A DNA stretch of 64,000 nucleotides from Phorcus lineatus (lineage: Eukaryota > Mollusca > Gastropoda > Trochida > Trochidae): positions 78,943,022-79,007,021 of the forward strand of contig OV121081.1 in NCBI GenBank assembly GCA_921293015.1, written 5' to 3'. Position 1 is the first letter of the stretch. Each line of letters opens with the position of its first letter. The notes beneath the pieces were generated by a model that was not told where the DNA came from, did no database searches, and saw only the letters and a list, made by a program, of their open reading frames with translations. Positions 21,001 to 33,670 of the stretch are shown piece after piece. The translations under genes and the position numbers were made by a program.

Positions 21001-24000
21001 AAAACTAAAGGAGATATATAATTAAATCTATATTGTAATTGTTTAACTGCAACTCAAGTTTTTTTATTCCTTATGAACGAGAACCTCAATACCAGCTAAT
21101 GATAAGAAGCGTTTTGTATCATAAAAATGGCGGATATTATTTTTGCATCACTGCCAATGTACGATAGTTTTCAATCATAGCCAATGATGGGGAGTTTTCT
21201 TTGAATCTTAGCTTTTTAACCCTCTTCCCACCATGCTTTCCTTATACGCATTAATGCCATGAGGGCCTGTGAGGCCCGGTCACCCCCTTTTGATTATTCC
21301 AATAAACCTTGAATAGGTAGAGGTCAGCATTCAACAGGGAAGTTCTTTCACAGTCAACTGAGTTTACATGTATCCAGGATGCAGCATTTCAAGCGATGTT
21401 TGAGGGATCAAAGGTGAGTTTTTTATATAATGTGAAGAAATAATTTTGTTAAAGTTTGTTTCATGTGATTTAAACTCTGCTTTGTATTTAATCTCAAATT
21501 TACAATCTTTTATTTATTGTAGCCTTACTGCTCCAGATGGCCTAATGCACTTCTCCTGCATCATGGCTCTAATCGTCGGGAGGTTTATAAAGCTATGTAC
21601 GGACAGATTGTTGTAAGTATAGCTTCTCTGTTTGGTATTGTTTTAACAAAGTACCATGGTATTCTTTAGTCTAATTCTGATGTCCTTTTCCTTTTCAGTA
21701 TGGTGCAAAGCTGGCTAAACCTGGGACAACTCTTGTTTTCCCAGAAGAAATCAGGAGTGTTGTGAGGGAGCGTTTTCCGGATGCTGAGGCGGGAGCGTAT
21801 GATGCTCAATATGATAAGAGCGAGAAGGTATGTTTTAACTTTGAATTCAAACAGTTTCTTATATCAACATATCACATTGGAGAAAAGAAAACCAAATAAA
21901 TGAATGCTAAATGACTGCTTTCCATTGTTTCAGAATCTCCATCTAACTCTCCGTCAGTGCGTTGAACTGAAGTGGAGATCCCCCCCTGCTGGGTGCAAAC
22001 ACTGCAAGACATCTTCAAAGAAGCCTTACTAAACTGTAAAAAATGACATTAAACATGAACGATTAACATTTTGTTTGTTTTATTTTCTTGCAATCAATAT
22101 CAGTAATAATGAAAAGAACATGACCACCGAAACATCAAACATCAAACACTAGTCATTTGAAAGCGTTGACTGGAACACTGCTTTTGCAGAGACAGGTTAC
22201 GCCTATGCACCAACCTTGGTACAACACTATCTAGTCCTGACAGTCTGTGCAAATGACGTTGTTGGTACTGTGATCTTTGCACACATTTCTGTAACACTTG
22301 GAACACATTTGTTGACTTTTCCTGTCCTTGTTTGAAGGACAGATACAGCATCGTCTTCTCTTTACTGGGGGCATTTCATCGGAGACGCGGTTTGAGGAAG
22401 ACACAGTTGCTGTAACAGCTTTGATGTCCGCCCTTATGTCAGCATGCAGAGCTCTGGAAGTGGAAGATCTTCTCTCCAGTTGTGGACGCATAAGGTCTTC
22501 CGCAACAGCTACAACAAAGAGTCTTCTCTTTTCATTGCTGCTTGATTTCCACTGGGGGTACTTCGTTTTCCACAAGACATATGATGCGACTCCTGCTACA
22601 TCTAACATGTTGTAGAACATGACAAGTGGCCACCGTTTCGTCTTTCTCTTTGTGGTGTACTGATGGACCATTTGGTCCAAAGAGTCGACGCCACCTTTGG
22701 TGGAGTTGTAGTAGAGAATCATCTCTGGCTTTTTCTGTTCGGTGGTGCCAACATCTTTGGTCGAGTGCATTGTACTCAGAAGACAAACGCATCTGTTCCT
22801 TTTACACTGATACGATACAATCGATGCTTTTGCATTGAAACCGAACAGAGAACTGCACACAGGTCTTCCAATCTTTTTAACGAACTCTGGTGGCAGAAAA
22901 CGTTTGTTTTGTCTGACAGTGCCAACAATGGTCATTCCATTTGACAGTAACTCTGTTGCAAGAGCCAAGTCTGTGAAAAAGTTATCCGTGGTGACATTTC
23001 GGTTTGTTTGAAAGAATGGTCTGCACAGGTCCAGAGTGATCTCTCTGCCCAAATTTACCTTTCTGTTTTTGCCCTCCTTGCCAAGATATGGAATGCACTT
23101 GAGTGGGTAAAATGAGGCGAAGTCCACGATCCAAAAGCATTTCAAACCATATTTGTCTGGCTTCATTGGCATGTACTGTATAAATGAGCATCTGCCTCTG
23201 TATGGTATCAGTTGTTCGTCCACCGTCAGATTGGATCCAGGAGAGTAATAACGTATCAGTGATTGGTGAAATATTTCCCACACGTTACGGATTGCTGCCA
23301 GTTTGTCCTTTTCCTTGCGCTGAGATCTTGTTGTCTTATCATCAAAACGGAGAGCAGTGAGCAAATCCTGGAACCTGGTTCTTGACATAGTTGCTTTGAT
23401 GATAGGAATACCATAAGTCTTGCTCCAGAGAACATCAGTATCAAGCATGTTCTGCTTCATGATACCCAGGGTGAGAAGCATCCCAATGAGAGCACGAATT
23501 TCCATTGCATCTGTGTCATTCCAATCTCCTTTCCTTTCTTGAAAAAGTCATTGCCCTTCAGAATTTGTATGCTGAACTATCTCGTCAATGACTTGCTGAG
23601 ACAGATAAAGGTTGAATGCATCTATTTCCTGTGCAAGATGGCCACAATTGATGCTCTTCTGCAAAGGTCCAGTGAGGATATTTCGTGCTTGTGTTCGTGA
23701 TTGGGGCGGCGGCATGGACGACCAGACTGTTTCATCTTTAGCTACATAGTGCACACTGCTTGTGACAGTAGAGAGATGTTCTTCTTCACTTTCAGAAAAG
23801 TCACTGCTGTCACTGACACTCTCTTCAGAAGGGGGTTCAAACTCAGAATCGGATCCAATATCAGAAAGTCCAGCGTCATCACCATCTCCATCATCTGCCG
23901 GAGCAGGGTGTAGCAAAACATCGCTTATTTTGGCTCTCAAACTTGCTCTGCGATTCATTGTTAACTGGCAGCTACTTTGCATTGAATGTCTAAGCTGGCT

Positions 24001-27000
24001 TTATCATGTGTTGTAGGGTACAAACTAAGGGGGGTGACCGGGCCTCAAAGGCCCGGCATGGCAGTTACTGTGTACATATTTCTTTTTCTCGATTATTTGC
24101 AAGTTTATGGAAAAATCGATTTGAAAATCATTTATGTTGAAGAATATTGTTATTTTGAGGAATACATGGAGTATTTAACATTTGTATACAGAAATAAAAG
24201 TTTGCCACAAAATGAAAGTGCCTTTCGGGCCTCAAATGACCCACTTGGTGGGATAAGGGTTAACCCAAAGTTCCCAAAACCTTCACGAAATCTTGCCCAT
24301 TCCATTCGAAATTCGTTTCCTTCTTCTTATACTTGGCAAACAACAGTCTGAACAAAAAATGAAAGTCGTGTAAAGTAAATAAGCTTTATATACGTCAAAA
24401 TGATTTTGATTCGTATAATTAGATAAAATTACACACCACTTCGCCTAATATTTTAAATTCAAATAATTGTTTAATAATTCACAATTTGACAGTTTAATTT
24501 TCAAGGGAGAACTATTGTCCATGAATTCGCCCATCTTCGTTATGGTGTGTTCGACGAATATGGTCTTGGAACCAAAGAATATCCCAACTTCTATATTGAC
24601 GACACGGTCGTCTATCCAACTGCCTGTACCTACCTCATCAGTGGTCATACGGTAGGAAAATGCGACCTAGACCCCGCGACTAACCTTCCCAAAGATCCTA
24701 AGTGTTTCTTCTTGGGAGACGTGATGCAAAACGATGCAAAAGTTTCCATCATGTATGACCCTGCTATAGAAACGGTGAGTTTAAACTTGTGGACCAATGG
24801 AGTAAGTATACATTGCTTAGGATAAGATTTCCAACATCTTCTTATTTATCCTACATCTTTGGCCTTATTTACATACTCACTTTCACAGCATCAACTTTTA
24901 ATTTTATGACAGTGTACCTGCCTAACGGTTTTTTTATTTTTCTACTTTCCAATGTTACATGGGAAATAGGTAAAAATCAAATGTGGCGTGGGAAATAGGA
25001 AGCTTATGATGAAACAAATTCTTAAAATGTTCAAATCATTTAAATCATTTATTTTCTTCAAGATGACGACTTTCTGTCAGAGTGATACCAACGACCCAGA
25101 CATGACCCATAACGTTCTGGCACCGAACCAGCAGAACAAAATGTGCAATAAAAAGGGCACGTGGGACATCATCAAAAACCACTTGGACTTCAAGGGAGAC
25201 AATCTGCCTGTCAATAAGTCCTTGTCTGATCTGGAACCCACCTTCACCATCATCCAGAGCAGCAAGAAGAAGACGTCCACGGGTGCAGAAGTGTGTGGGA
25301 GGCCCGTTGTGCTGGTGTTGGACGTCTCAGGGTCTATGAAAGGGGTGCGTGATATTATATAAGATAAGAACTAAACACAACCTTTTTGTGAATGAAGATT
25401 TCAATGAGTGGTCACTTTTGAAAGTCATCCAACAAATGTTAAAAGTACTATATACACGTTGTTATAAAGTCCTCTGAGATCGATTTTGTATTTAGATATG
25501 CTTGGATGAACATGATGACACTGGTTTACATGTCCATCTTTTTTTTCTTCCTAGACTCGAATATTTAAGCAAAAACAGACAGCTGTCAAACTGATCAAGG
25601 ACATCTTACCAATTGGGACAAAAGTGGGGGTGGTTAGCTTCTCATCCACTGCCACCACTCTGCTCCCTTTGACGACCCTTTCAACACTGGCTGATAGGAA
25701 CACGGCTGCAAGTAGCGTTCCTCAAAACGCAAATGGTTTAACTGGAATTGGAAGCGGCCTCCTGAAAGCCAGGCAGGTAAATCCTCCAATGGGTTTTTCA
25801 TCATGGCGGCTCCAACGATATCTTAATTGTCTCTGTGATTTTTTTTGTATTGGCTTCTGACTGGTTCCCAATAGATCTTCATAAGCATGTAGCCACTAAC
25901 TTTCTCTTCATCCAGGCACTGCCAATAAACTTTTAAACCAATAAACATTTCTCAATTGATTTTGAACAGCTTTGAATATCAAATGCCCTGACGAAGCAGG
26001 GTGCTTCCTGCATTATTTATATGTAGTTTTTCATGTTACTGAAAGTGATTTTACGTAATACAAATGGCTCTCTTATTGTTAAACTTGGCATGGTTTTTAA
26101 CTGTCAAACAGTGACGATGATGTCAAAGTAGTAGACATGATACATGTATTGGTCCTTGAACACGAATACCCCTCATCCTCTGTATACTGGACCATAGATG
26201 CTGGCAGATGCGGGAGCTCTTCAAGATGGTCGAATAGTGTTGATTACTGATGGAGGGGAGAATGAATCCCCGTATGTAAACGACGTGATGGGTCGGTTCA
26301 CCAGCACGGGGATTAGGATCCACTCACTGGCTTACAGCAGTGCAGCAGCTACGGCAATTAGATCACTCTCTGAGCAGACGGGTAGGTTATCAACATTCCT
26401 CATTTGATTCACAACATAAAATGATAACTTTTTCTTCTACATAATTGGCTCTATATTACCGTTTCTTGAAATCAAGGCAACAATGCTAAAATGATTTTTT
26501 TAAATCCGATGTTTCGCACACACATGACCATGTGTACCTTAAATGATATACAAAAAAATAATCAAACATTGGAACATCATCTTCTATGGATTACATTTGA
26601 AAATGAGTGTTTTGGGTCGAGATTACCACTAAAAGAGAGTGACAGTCAATAAGTGTTATAGGCTGAACCTTTCAGATATAAAGATTAAAAAAGAAACTAT
26701 GAATAAACCTTCAAGAAGCAATAGTCGGGATTCTAGAATCAATCATACCAACATTAGTTGTTTGAATAAAAAATGAGCTAAAATTATTTACCTCAAAGCC
26801 AGAGCATGAGAAATAAAAATTAAGTTTGTTAGAAAGACTATTTGTACCTTACGAATACGTTTGATATATCAGGGAATAGCAAAACCTATATTGCAAAAGA
26901 TGTTTTGAATTGAAATCATGTCTTATTTCCATCTTTAAGGAATTCGAATTAACGTTCTCTATAAAATGTTCCAATTTTACACAATAAACACGATAACAGC

Positions 27001-30000
27001 CCTAAATGATTGTTCAAACAAATCTCTTATTCAAATTATCAAAGTTATCTTGCCGCAAACTGCTGAAGTCATACAGCAAAAAGCTGAACTACACCATGTG
27101 GCAAGATTTAGGACATGGTGTCGACAGACTTGTCTAAGGCATTTCTAAGGGGGGCCTTTCAATGTTTGAGTCAATTAGTCTGATAATTCAAACATGCAAC
27201 ACAGAAAAACCAGCTTATCAAACAAATCGTTCTTGATTTATCTCCCCTTTGCTAAGGAGAATGTTTTCCAGTTTGGGCCCTATGTATCACTTAGCTGCTA
27301 AAGAAGCTCAAGTTCATCACAATCTGTCACGAATTGCGATCTGTAGCTCTGGTTGGAAAAGGGGAGAATAAAACTAGGGAAGGATGAAAACCCGAAAAAA
27401 AGGACGGACTTCATGACTAAAGTACTTTCATATGCACTTAACACCAGGGGGTCAGTATGCCTACTTTTCTGAGTCGGCAACATCGACCATCCTTGACGCC
27501 GCGATGCAGAATCTACTGAAAGATATCACAATCTGCAACAACGTGGCCAGGGTAGAGGTAGAAGATTTTGTCAAGTTTCTTTTCTTTGCCTTTGAAAATT
27601 GTTCTGCTTTCAAATGTTCTGTGATAATCGTAATTTGACACATGTGAAAAGAGTTAAAATGTCCTCATTCTTGTAAGATTTTACTCCTTCGCAAGCTTCC
27701 AATTTTGGTTTACCTTTGGCTTGTTGAAGGTCTTTGTACGTCTACGGTGGAATAATTGTTCATGTACACTGTACATCGTTTCTTCCAAAATTCTAATTGA
27801 TTTTCCGTATTGTCTGCTGACCCCGAACGACCTGCTTTAGATTACCAGAGTATCAGACAGGCTAAGCCCCAACGCCGATGTTGGTCGGGATGTTTTTATA
27901 GACGAAACCCTCGCCAACGATACAATGTTCGTCTTCACACTGCCACAGGGAGTCACTGTTACTGTAAGTTGGTCAAATGTCATCTTGACCTTTCATCACA
28001 GTTGTCTCATTTGTCTTCATGCTCAACCAATGTTGTTTTCTTACAGATTTAGGCCATACAAAGTATATTTTTTGTTTTCCGGGTATAATGATTTAGATGA
28101 TTGTTTAAATTTTTAAATAGAAATTATGGAAGGAAATACTATGAGATTGTCTGAAAGGCACTATAGCACGCTTTTCGGCTATTTTAAAGAGCCAATCCGT
28201 GAGTTGTTGGAGTCATATATGCCAAACTAAATCAATGGTGTCATTTGATCGCGAAGTTTCGACTATTACCGAAAAAGACACATTTTAAAGCTTATTGTTT
28301 TTTTACAGTGAAAATATGAAGGTAGAACGTCGCAATTATGATCGAAAACCGGACAGTGGCGCGCGTCAAATAGTCAAACGTCATTTTGGAGACTTATCTA
28401 AAACAGCCAGAAGGGTAGTTAGGAGTAGATAGTGTTTGTTAGGTTATATAGCTAGTATCCATGTATATTGGACGTGATATCTACATCTCTGTGCATTGAT
28501 AAGGCTGTTTTTAGATTTTCATGGAAAACCAGTATTTGTCATATATATGTCTTTTGGACACCACATATGACAATTAGGTTCGTATCAAAGGTAAATGATA
28601 TGTTATGAAAATCACGGAGTGGCTCTTTAAGGCATTCTACGATAAATGTTTTCTATCGATACAATGACATACAGCTGCATACCGAAAGTTTGTTCACTAA
28701 CCACTGAATCGTAGTGTAATATCATGTAATTTTGGTTTAGTTTGGACGTTGATAACTTATCAAGCATTTTAAAGAGAAAAACAAAAATTAGTGTATTCGA
28801 AATCTGGTCACTTCAATGACTTGTCACAGCTATAACGGCTTATTTGGGGGTATGATAAAAATTTGCTTTAAAGAAGAATGGATTGGAACATCTGTATTGA
28901 AAATTGAAAATTATATGTTTCTTTTTCGATATGCTACGATACCTCAAAGACATTCCAAATTAAATGATATTTATACTAGTATACCCAGGTATGTGAACAA
29001 ACTTTTGATATGCAGCTGTACTTAACAACTAACCTGTTATCAACGATCAAAAAGTTCAGACGGCCGAATTTGTCTTAGACATTTAAAAACATCTATGGTC
29101 AGCTGTGCACAAAACGGGAAACATGTGGACAGTTGAAAAAGGCTAGTAATATGTGCAGCTTTTACGTATACTCTGAACTGAAATAAAGTATGAGATATTG
29201 ATAAGCAAAGCAATCTTGTAACTTAACCATTTATTTTCAAAATGGAGTACAGGCCTTGTTATTTGATTAAGAGAGCGTCAGCCGTTTCGCTCTTCTGTCT
29301 GTAAGCTAAATTTGAATATTTCCGATAACGTAGTTCATCGGGATTTAATGCAACGTTGCATTAAATACTTCCGGTATTTTAGAACAAACTTAATAACCTG
29401 ACTACCTACATATTTGTTGAATACCTTAAGAGGTAGATTACCTGAAAGTAATATCGAAAGATATGCAATATCTGTGTATTCGTTGTATATACAAAATATT
29501 GGTGTGCACAAGTGCCGTTAAGATTTTAATGAGGAGGAGTCGTAAGGATAAAAACTGATATTTCAATAATCTTTATACATATCTTATAACAATTGAACGA
29601 CATAACATATATCTTGGTCCTTTTTTTAAGGTAACATTGTTGTCTCCTGATGGAAAGAAATTTACGTCCTCTAGTCACGAGTATTCCATTGATTCGAGTC
29701 TCAACATCGTCAGGTTCAACTTTAAACAGGCCAAGGTAAACGGTTTAACAGTTGAATTACACATTTACCCTCTTCAAAAATTCCATTCTGCGTTTGAGGA
29801 ATCCACTGCAATGATCGTGCTAAAGATATTTTGAGAACATGTTGATACATCAAATTACTTCATTGTGGGGATACTTACCACAAGTGCATTTTCCAATGTG
29901 ATTCGTTCCTGCTCTTTGTTCCAGAAGAATACTATTCCTAACCATCAAACTATATAATATAAGTTAAACCTTTCTTAATTAAGCATGATTCTATCAATAG

Positions 30001-33000
30001 TTGTCTGAAGATAGTAGAAGAAATCCTGAAAATGTGGTCTTTGTGAAAAAACATATCTCAACTCCAATTTTAAAGTTCAGAACTTGTAATCACAACCTAC
30101 TAGTTGAGACAGGGGATGGCGTAGAATCCACAGGGAAGAAAGGACATGCCATTTCCATGGCTCACCCTTGGTTGCTGACGAAATGCAGTATTTGTTACCA
30201 CAAGAGTTCAATGAATACCATCCTTTTACTCAAACTACCCTTATAGATTTAGTCCATCTTTAAAAAGTAAAACAATTGGGATGTTTAAAAAACTGATCAC
30301 AATTTATCAAATGTATATTTTCACATATGTAATATCACAAGTCGTGTGCTACCTTCAAGCGCAGTCTGTATTATATTCCTCATTGTAAAAATGTACCACC
30401 GTATGTGGTTTGAGAGGATAAAGAATCTTGAATCTTGATATACAGCTTCTGATTCAGATCCTCCGTTGTCATTGCCAAACGTAAATAAATAAACAACACT
30501 CTTCAGATAACCAATTGATTCTAAACGATCAAATCGGATTAATACACACTGTAGGAAGTGGATAATGCACGGATGATCCAAATGGTACCAACATTAAATG
30601 ATATAATCTTCATATGAGCAAAAGCTAGTTGAAGTTGTTCCAAATACGTATTTCTATATGAAAGATTAACGTTCTGCTGTTTATTTCAACTATCTGTATT
30701 TCATCTGAATGATTTTGAATGCAAAAATCTCCTTTATTCAACATCACAGGATGACCACTTTCATGATATAAACTAAGCATAATGAAAACTTGAATGCTAA
30801 TTTCAATATATTGAAAGTCACATATATGATTTCATATAAAGTTAAAAAGTGATTGGATATATAACCCATGTTTCAGATACACAGACATGGCATTTGACAA
30901 ACTCTATTAAGTCTGAATTGATGGTACAGTTTCATTTGCCTGTAGAGTGGAAAGAAGTAAGGGCCACCGGCCAATAAAGATATATATAAAGTCATATCGT
31001 CAGTGATTATAGTGAAAATACAACAGATCGTAGGATAACTGTTGCTTTATTCACAGTTTGTGTCTATCACTTATCCAAGCTATTCAATGTGCATTATATA
31101 AGACATGAAAATTGAACATGCTATGCATGTTACAGGTAGGCAAGTGGCACTACACCCTGAGAAGTCGCTCTACTGGGTACGTGTCAGTGGTTGTGAAGGC
31201 ACTACCAGCAACTTCTGACCCTTATGAGACGTCATCCTGGCTCTCGTCTACAGCTGCTGACCTCGGAAATTCGGATTCAGCAACCGTCGTCTACGTTCAC
31301 GTACATAAAGGATACTCCCCGGTTATATATGCTGATGTCACGGTTAGGGTTGAGAGACCGAATGTAGGTCCCGTTACACTCAAACCAAGAGATGACGGAA
31401 TACGTGAGTTCAAATCAATACTTCGTATCACATTCTTGAACTTATACTTTGTGATGTATTATTCTCATACTGTTTTTCGTTCATCTTCTGCAATGACGTG
31501 TTATGCATTACGATATATCTTAACCTATTTACAGCCAAAATACTTTGTAAAGATAGTACATATCATCAATATTTTCATTTTACACTTTTTTAAATATTTC
31601 AGTTCCAGACAATTTGGCCATTGACGGTGTATACTCCTCCTACTTCACCCAGTACAGCGGCAACCAGAGGTACTCGCTAGACGTGGACGTGAGGAGCATT
31701 CCAGGCAAGACCTCCTACATCAAGCACGGAAATTCAACATACGGAGCAGCCATGAGAAGGGACAGGGGTATGTATATAGAATTACTAACACTTTTTATCA
31801 AACTCTTTCAGTCAGAAAGAGACATTACAGAGACTTAATTCTTTATATATTAACGGTACCGAAAAGATATGTATCAAACATTCGCGAATCCAGAGATAGT
31901 TCAAAATATTCTACATGTGTTTGAGTTTTTCGCGTGTTGGTCATGCTATATCAAGTCCAATGGGATGGCACCCCTTTTAGAGGAAACTTTTAAATCGGTC
32001 CTGTCAAGAATCTAAGCGACTTTGATTCTTACTGTCTATGCTCAAGGTTGCTGATGGCTTGACGAACGATGATGTTGTCTTGTATGTGTTTCGAAAATGA
32101 TTTTGATGTCTATTTGGTAACAGAAATTTTGCAACCATGCTTATGACAATCGAAAGACTGTTTTATCAAACAAAAAAGTGCCATTTAAGAAATTGGCGGT
32201 GTATCAACACAACAAGAACTAAACCTTTAAACACTGGCTTGAGGTTCACATGCCAAAAACGTATTTCAAGGCTGACTGTTTCATCGTCAAAAAAGGTCAT
32301 CTTTGACTTGAACAAATCACGATTTCTCATGTTAGTTTCAATATCATTATTGTTAAAGTGATCACGTATATATAGTTTTGAAAAATAAAACGCTTAATTG
32401 TTAACTGACGCAGCCTGCAATTGTCACTTATCTCCTTATCCTAATTGTAGTTTTTTGTTCGCCAGACAACACACCGCCTGTAGAGACGGAGATTACAAGT
32501 GACTTTACTCGCAGCGGATCCCCAGGTGCCATGGACGTGCATGGATTTGTGCCGGGCAAGGACCACTTCGCGCCGAGCAGAGTCACCGACCTGTCAGTAA
32601 CAGCATTCAGCACTGAGTCCTCGACTGTGACCTTGACTTGGACGGCTCCCGGGGACGATCTGTATCAGGGCACTGGTGAGGAATATATCTCAAAACCCCT
32701 ACAGTTGGTAAAAACAACACAGAAAGTTGCCTGTCTGACAAAATGGACCAACCAGAGACACGAGTTTATTGTAGGGTCACATTGCATGATGAGATCTAAT
32801 CCGCTAGTTGAAATATCGATTTGTGGTTCTTCAGAACGCAACACTTAACATTAATGATAGTTTAATTTTTCCTTTTTCAGCTATAGTTCATGAATTTATT
32901 ATGTCCACCACGTTGAAATATTTGTTTATTGGATTGTTACAACGCACCATGTAATTTAAACACTAGCCGTAAATACCTCTTCACAAAGCAACAACAAATA

Positions 33001-33509
33001 TTCATTCTAAACTTAATGTTGGATTTCTTTCAGCAACAAGTTACGAATTACGGATGTCGAAATCGTTGAAACTACTGACGAATTCATTCCACAAGTGCCT
33101 GATCGTCAATCTTGCCATGCTGAAGGAAGGATCACTCACTCCTAAGCCAGCCAAAAGCCGTGAACGTATTGTCATTCAGACACCGAAGAACTGGACAACC
33201 ATTTTCTTTGGTCTACGAACTCTTGACGAAGCGGATCATGTTTCTGATATGTCCAACTTCATTACAGCGACCTTCAAGAAGGTGATCTTCCAAGGGGAGA
33301 TAACTCCCGCTGCACTTCCTGACCCGGTTACAGACGAGCCTGAGATCGGCATCATCGTTGCGGTTGTTTGTGGTTTGGTTGGCGGGGTACTGATAATCGG
33401 AGTTGTCGTTTTTGTTCTTTGTAGACTTAAAAGAGGTAACAGTAACGTTGATCAGTTAAAGAAACCAACTCTTGAGGGACCAAATCCTCAAGTTGAAAAG
33501 CTATGTTAA
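18077..33509 (+). CDS. CLCA: CLCA gene A: calcium-activated chloride channel regulator, 956 aa
   Basis: Thirteen GT-AG exons, all in phase: 18077-18235, 19638-19935, 24506-24774, 25063-25344, 25555-25776, 26198-26381, 27448-27557, 27841-27963, 29631-29735, 31136-31403, 31603-31767, 32466-32675 and 33034-33509 (2,871 bases). Order of parts: signal peptide (residues 1-21); N-terminal CLCA zinc-protease domain with HEFAHLRYGVFDEY (His158, Glu159, His162, Asp169-Glu170); conserved APNQQNKMC region; VWA domain with complete MIDAS (DVSGS 329-333, Thr399, Asp428 in LITDGG); beta-rich middle; fibronectin-like domain (VTDLSV...LTWTAPGDD); one membrane helix (about 903-927) and a 29-residue tail. CLCA proteins are secreted or membrane-tethered self-cleaving metalloproteins; mammalian CLCA1 modulates the TMEM16A chloride channel through its VWA domain and MIDAS. 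Whether this paralogue does so is inference. Catalytic and metal-binding residues are intact. Intron 2 (4.6 kb) hosts a piggyBac element. Confidence 0.93.
18506..18684. repeat. Small MITE in gene A intron 1
   Basis: Terminal inverted repeats TCCTCGATAACCCAGAGTA and the complement of TAGACTCTGAATTATCGAGG, about 180 bases apart. No coding capacity. Confidence 0.6.
19021..19175. repeat. MITE-like repeat, partial copy 2
   Basis: Right half of the repeat at 14768-15108, ending in TAGGAATTTATGACGGAG. It lies in intron 1 of gene A. Confidence 0.5.
19979..20046. repeat. Mollusc-type dispersed repeat relic
   Basis: GTGAGTGAGTGAGTTGTTTA, then ACGCCGC, GCAATATTTCAGCCAT and GGCG. This pattern resembles a very common repeat that I associate with gastropod and bivalve genomes, and it supports the mollusc assignment. 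Confidence 0.5.
20170..20970 (-). pseudogene. Non-LTR retrotransposon relic (C-terminal RT region)
   Basis: The minus-strand frame at 20746-20967 reads LLYSSEVRGH...IERVHIKFCRYVIGVGNY, the pattern found downstream of the RT domain in CR1/Jockey-type non-LTR elements (LYGSEVWG...IEKVH..F.K..LGV). Further on, broken frames still show words such as ENIVGFYFS-DRGKLPLIINVGRRC, matching the terminal Cys/His region of the same class. Many stops and frameshifts; dead. It lies in gene A intron 2 beside the piggyBac insertion. Confidence 0.5.
21252..21294 (+). repeat. piggyBac subterminal inverted repeat, left
   Basis: GCCATGAGGGCCTGTGAGG, then CCCGGTCACCCCC. The complement occurs at 24026-24062 near the other end with two or three differences. 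Such subterminal repeats are typical transposase-binding sites. Confidence 0.75.
21396..22032 (+). CDS. Accessory gene of the piggyBac element, four exons, about 111 aa
   Basis: Exons 21396-21413, 21523-21612, 21699-21827 and 21934-22032. All introns are short (86-110 bases), GT-AG with good pyrimidine tracts, and in phase 0, giving an uninterrupted 111-residue product from ATG 21396. The open frame extends 5' of this ATG, so the true start may be upstream. The protein has aromatic and Cys features (PYCSRWPNALLLHH, FPEEIRSVVRERFPDA, CVELKWRSPPAGCKHC), and the final Cys spacing C-x10-C-x2-C could bind zinc. I cannot assign a family. There is a vague resemblance to the zinc-bound cytoplasmic domain of P2X7 (the I-R..FP pattern), not strong enough to call. 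It lies wholly within the transposon, tail to tail with the transposase, so it should move with it. Confidence 0.6.
22231..23982 (-). pseudogene. piggyBac transposase, full length with one in-frame stop
   Basis: A single 584-codon minus-strand frame from ATG 23982 to 22231, broken only by a TGA at 23548-23550 (codon 145). The N-terminal 144 residues are acidic and Ser-rich (SDSSDFSESEEEHLS). The downstream 424 residues contain the DDE-type core with the three piggyBac catalytic Asp: TVDEQLIPYRG (about 255), TTDNFFTDL (about 333) and GGVDSLDQM (about 433). A C-terminal Cys-rich zinc domain follows (CCIC...MCSKC...CTDC). Transposases of this type excise and insert precisely at TTAA. The stop makes the copy probably inactive unless it is read through or translation restarts at ATG 23505, which would keep the whole catalytic core. 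Confidence 0.9.
24026..24062 (-). repeat. piggyBac subterminal inverted repeat, right
   Basis: Complement of 21252-21294: GGGGGGTGACCGGGCCTC, then AAAGGCCCGGCATGGC. It lies about 200 bases inside the right terminus. Confidence 0.75.
28184..28630 (+). mobile_element. TTAA-flanked MITE, copy 1 (gene A intron 8)
   Basis: 447 bases bounded by TTAA with inverted ends AGAGCCAATCCGTGA and the complement of TCACGGAGTGGCTCT. The interior (GATCGAAAACCGGACAGTGG, GGAGACTTATCTAAAACAGC) is shared with copies at 44319-44796 and 46408-46880. The TTAA target suggests piggyBac or Kolobok mobilisation, but these ends differ from the local piggyBac. Confidence 0.85.
30003..30445 (+). repeat. Possible non-LTR retrotransposon 3' fragment in gene A intron 9
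   Basis: The plus-strand translation shows a degraded RTCNHNLLVETGDG and a spaced Cys pair (CSIC), resembling the terminal region of CR1/Jockey-type elements. The segment ends with GAATCTTGAATCTTGA, a short tandem tail as found at CR1-like 3' ends. Weak evidence; highly degraded. Confidence 0.35.
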
Positions 33510-33670
33510 ATGTAAGTGTAGGCTCGTCCTTGCCTCGCTGTACTCTGCGTACTGTTTTTTATTTGGCTATCTGATTATGCTGTGAATCATGATTTTATAT
33601 TTCAACCATTCTCATTTGCAGAATGTTATGATGTTAGATGGACCTATTACAACTCACATTATTTGTAATA

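Larger units (their letters stand above)
21216..24263 (-). mobile_element. piggyBac-like DNA transposon with an extra spliced gene
   Basis: Both ends lie at TTAA (21216-21219 and 24260-24263), the hallmark piggyBac target. Terminal inverted repeats are CCCTCTTCCCACCA and the complement of TGGTGGGATAAGGG. A subterminal inverted repeat of about 40 bases (21252-21294 and 24026-24062; core GAGGCCCGGTCACCCCC) is also kept. Length is about 3.05 kb. The transposase is on the minus strand (22231-23982). A four-exon gene runs convergently on the plus strand (21396-22032). The element sits in intron 2 of CLCA gene A and does not disturb its splice sites. Ends are well preserved, and a single stop codon breaks the transposase, so it is a relatively young insertion. 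Confidence 0.9.

Noticed and set aside
21396-22032. Assignment of the piggyBac accessory protein to the P2X7 cytoplasmic-domain family
   Set aside because: Only a loose I-R..FP pattern and Cys content agree. The signature cysteines are not in the expected places, so the family is left open.
22328-24016. Several plus-strand frames of 70-95 codons
   Set aside because: Antisense shadows of the piggyBac transposase.
25077-25280. Minus-strand frame opposite gene A exon 4
   Set aside because: Shadow of the conserved VWA-proximal exon.
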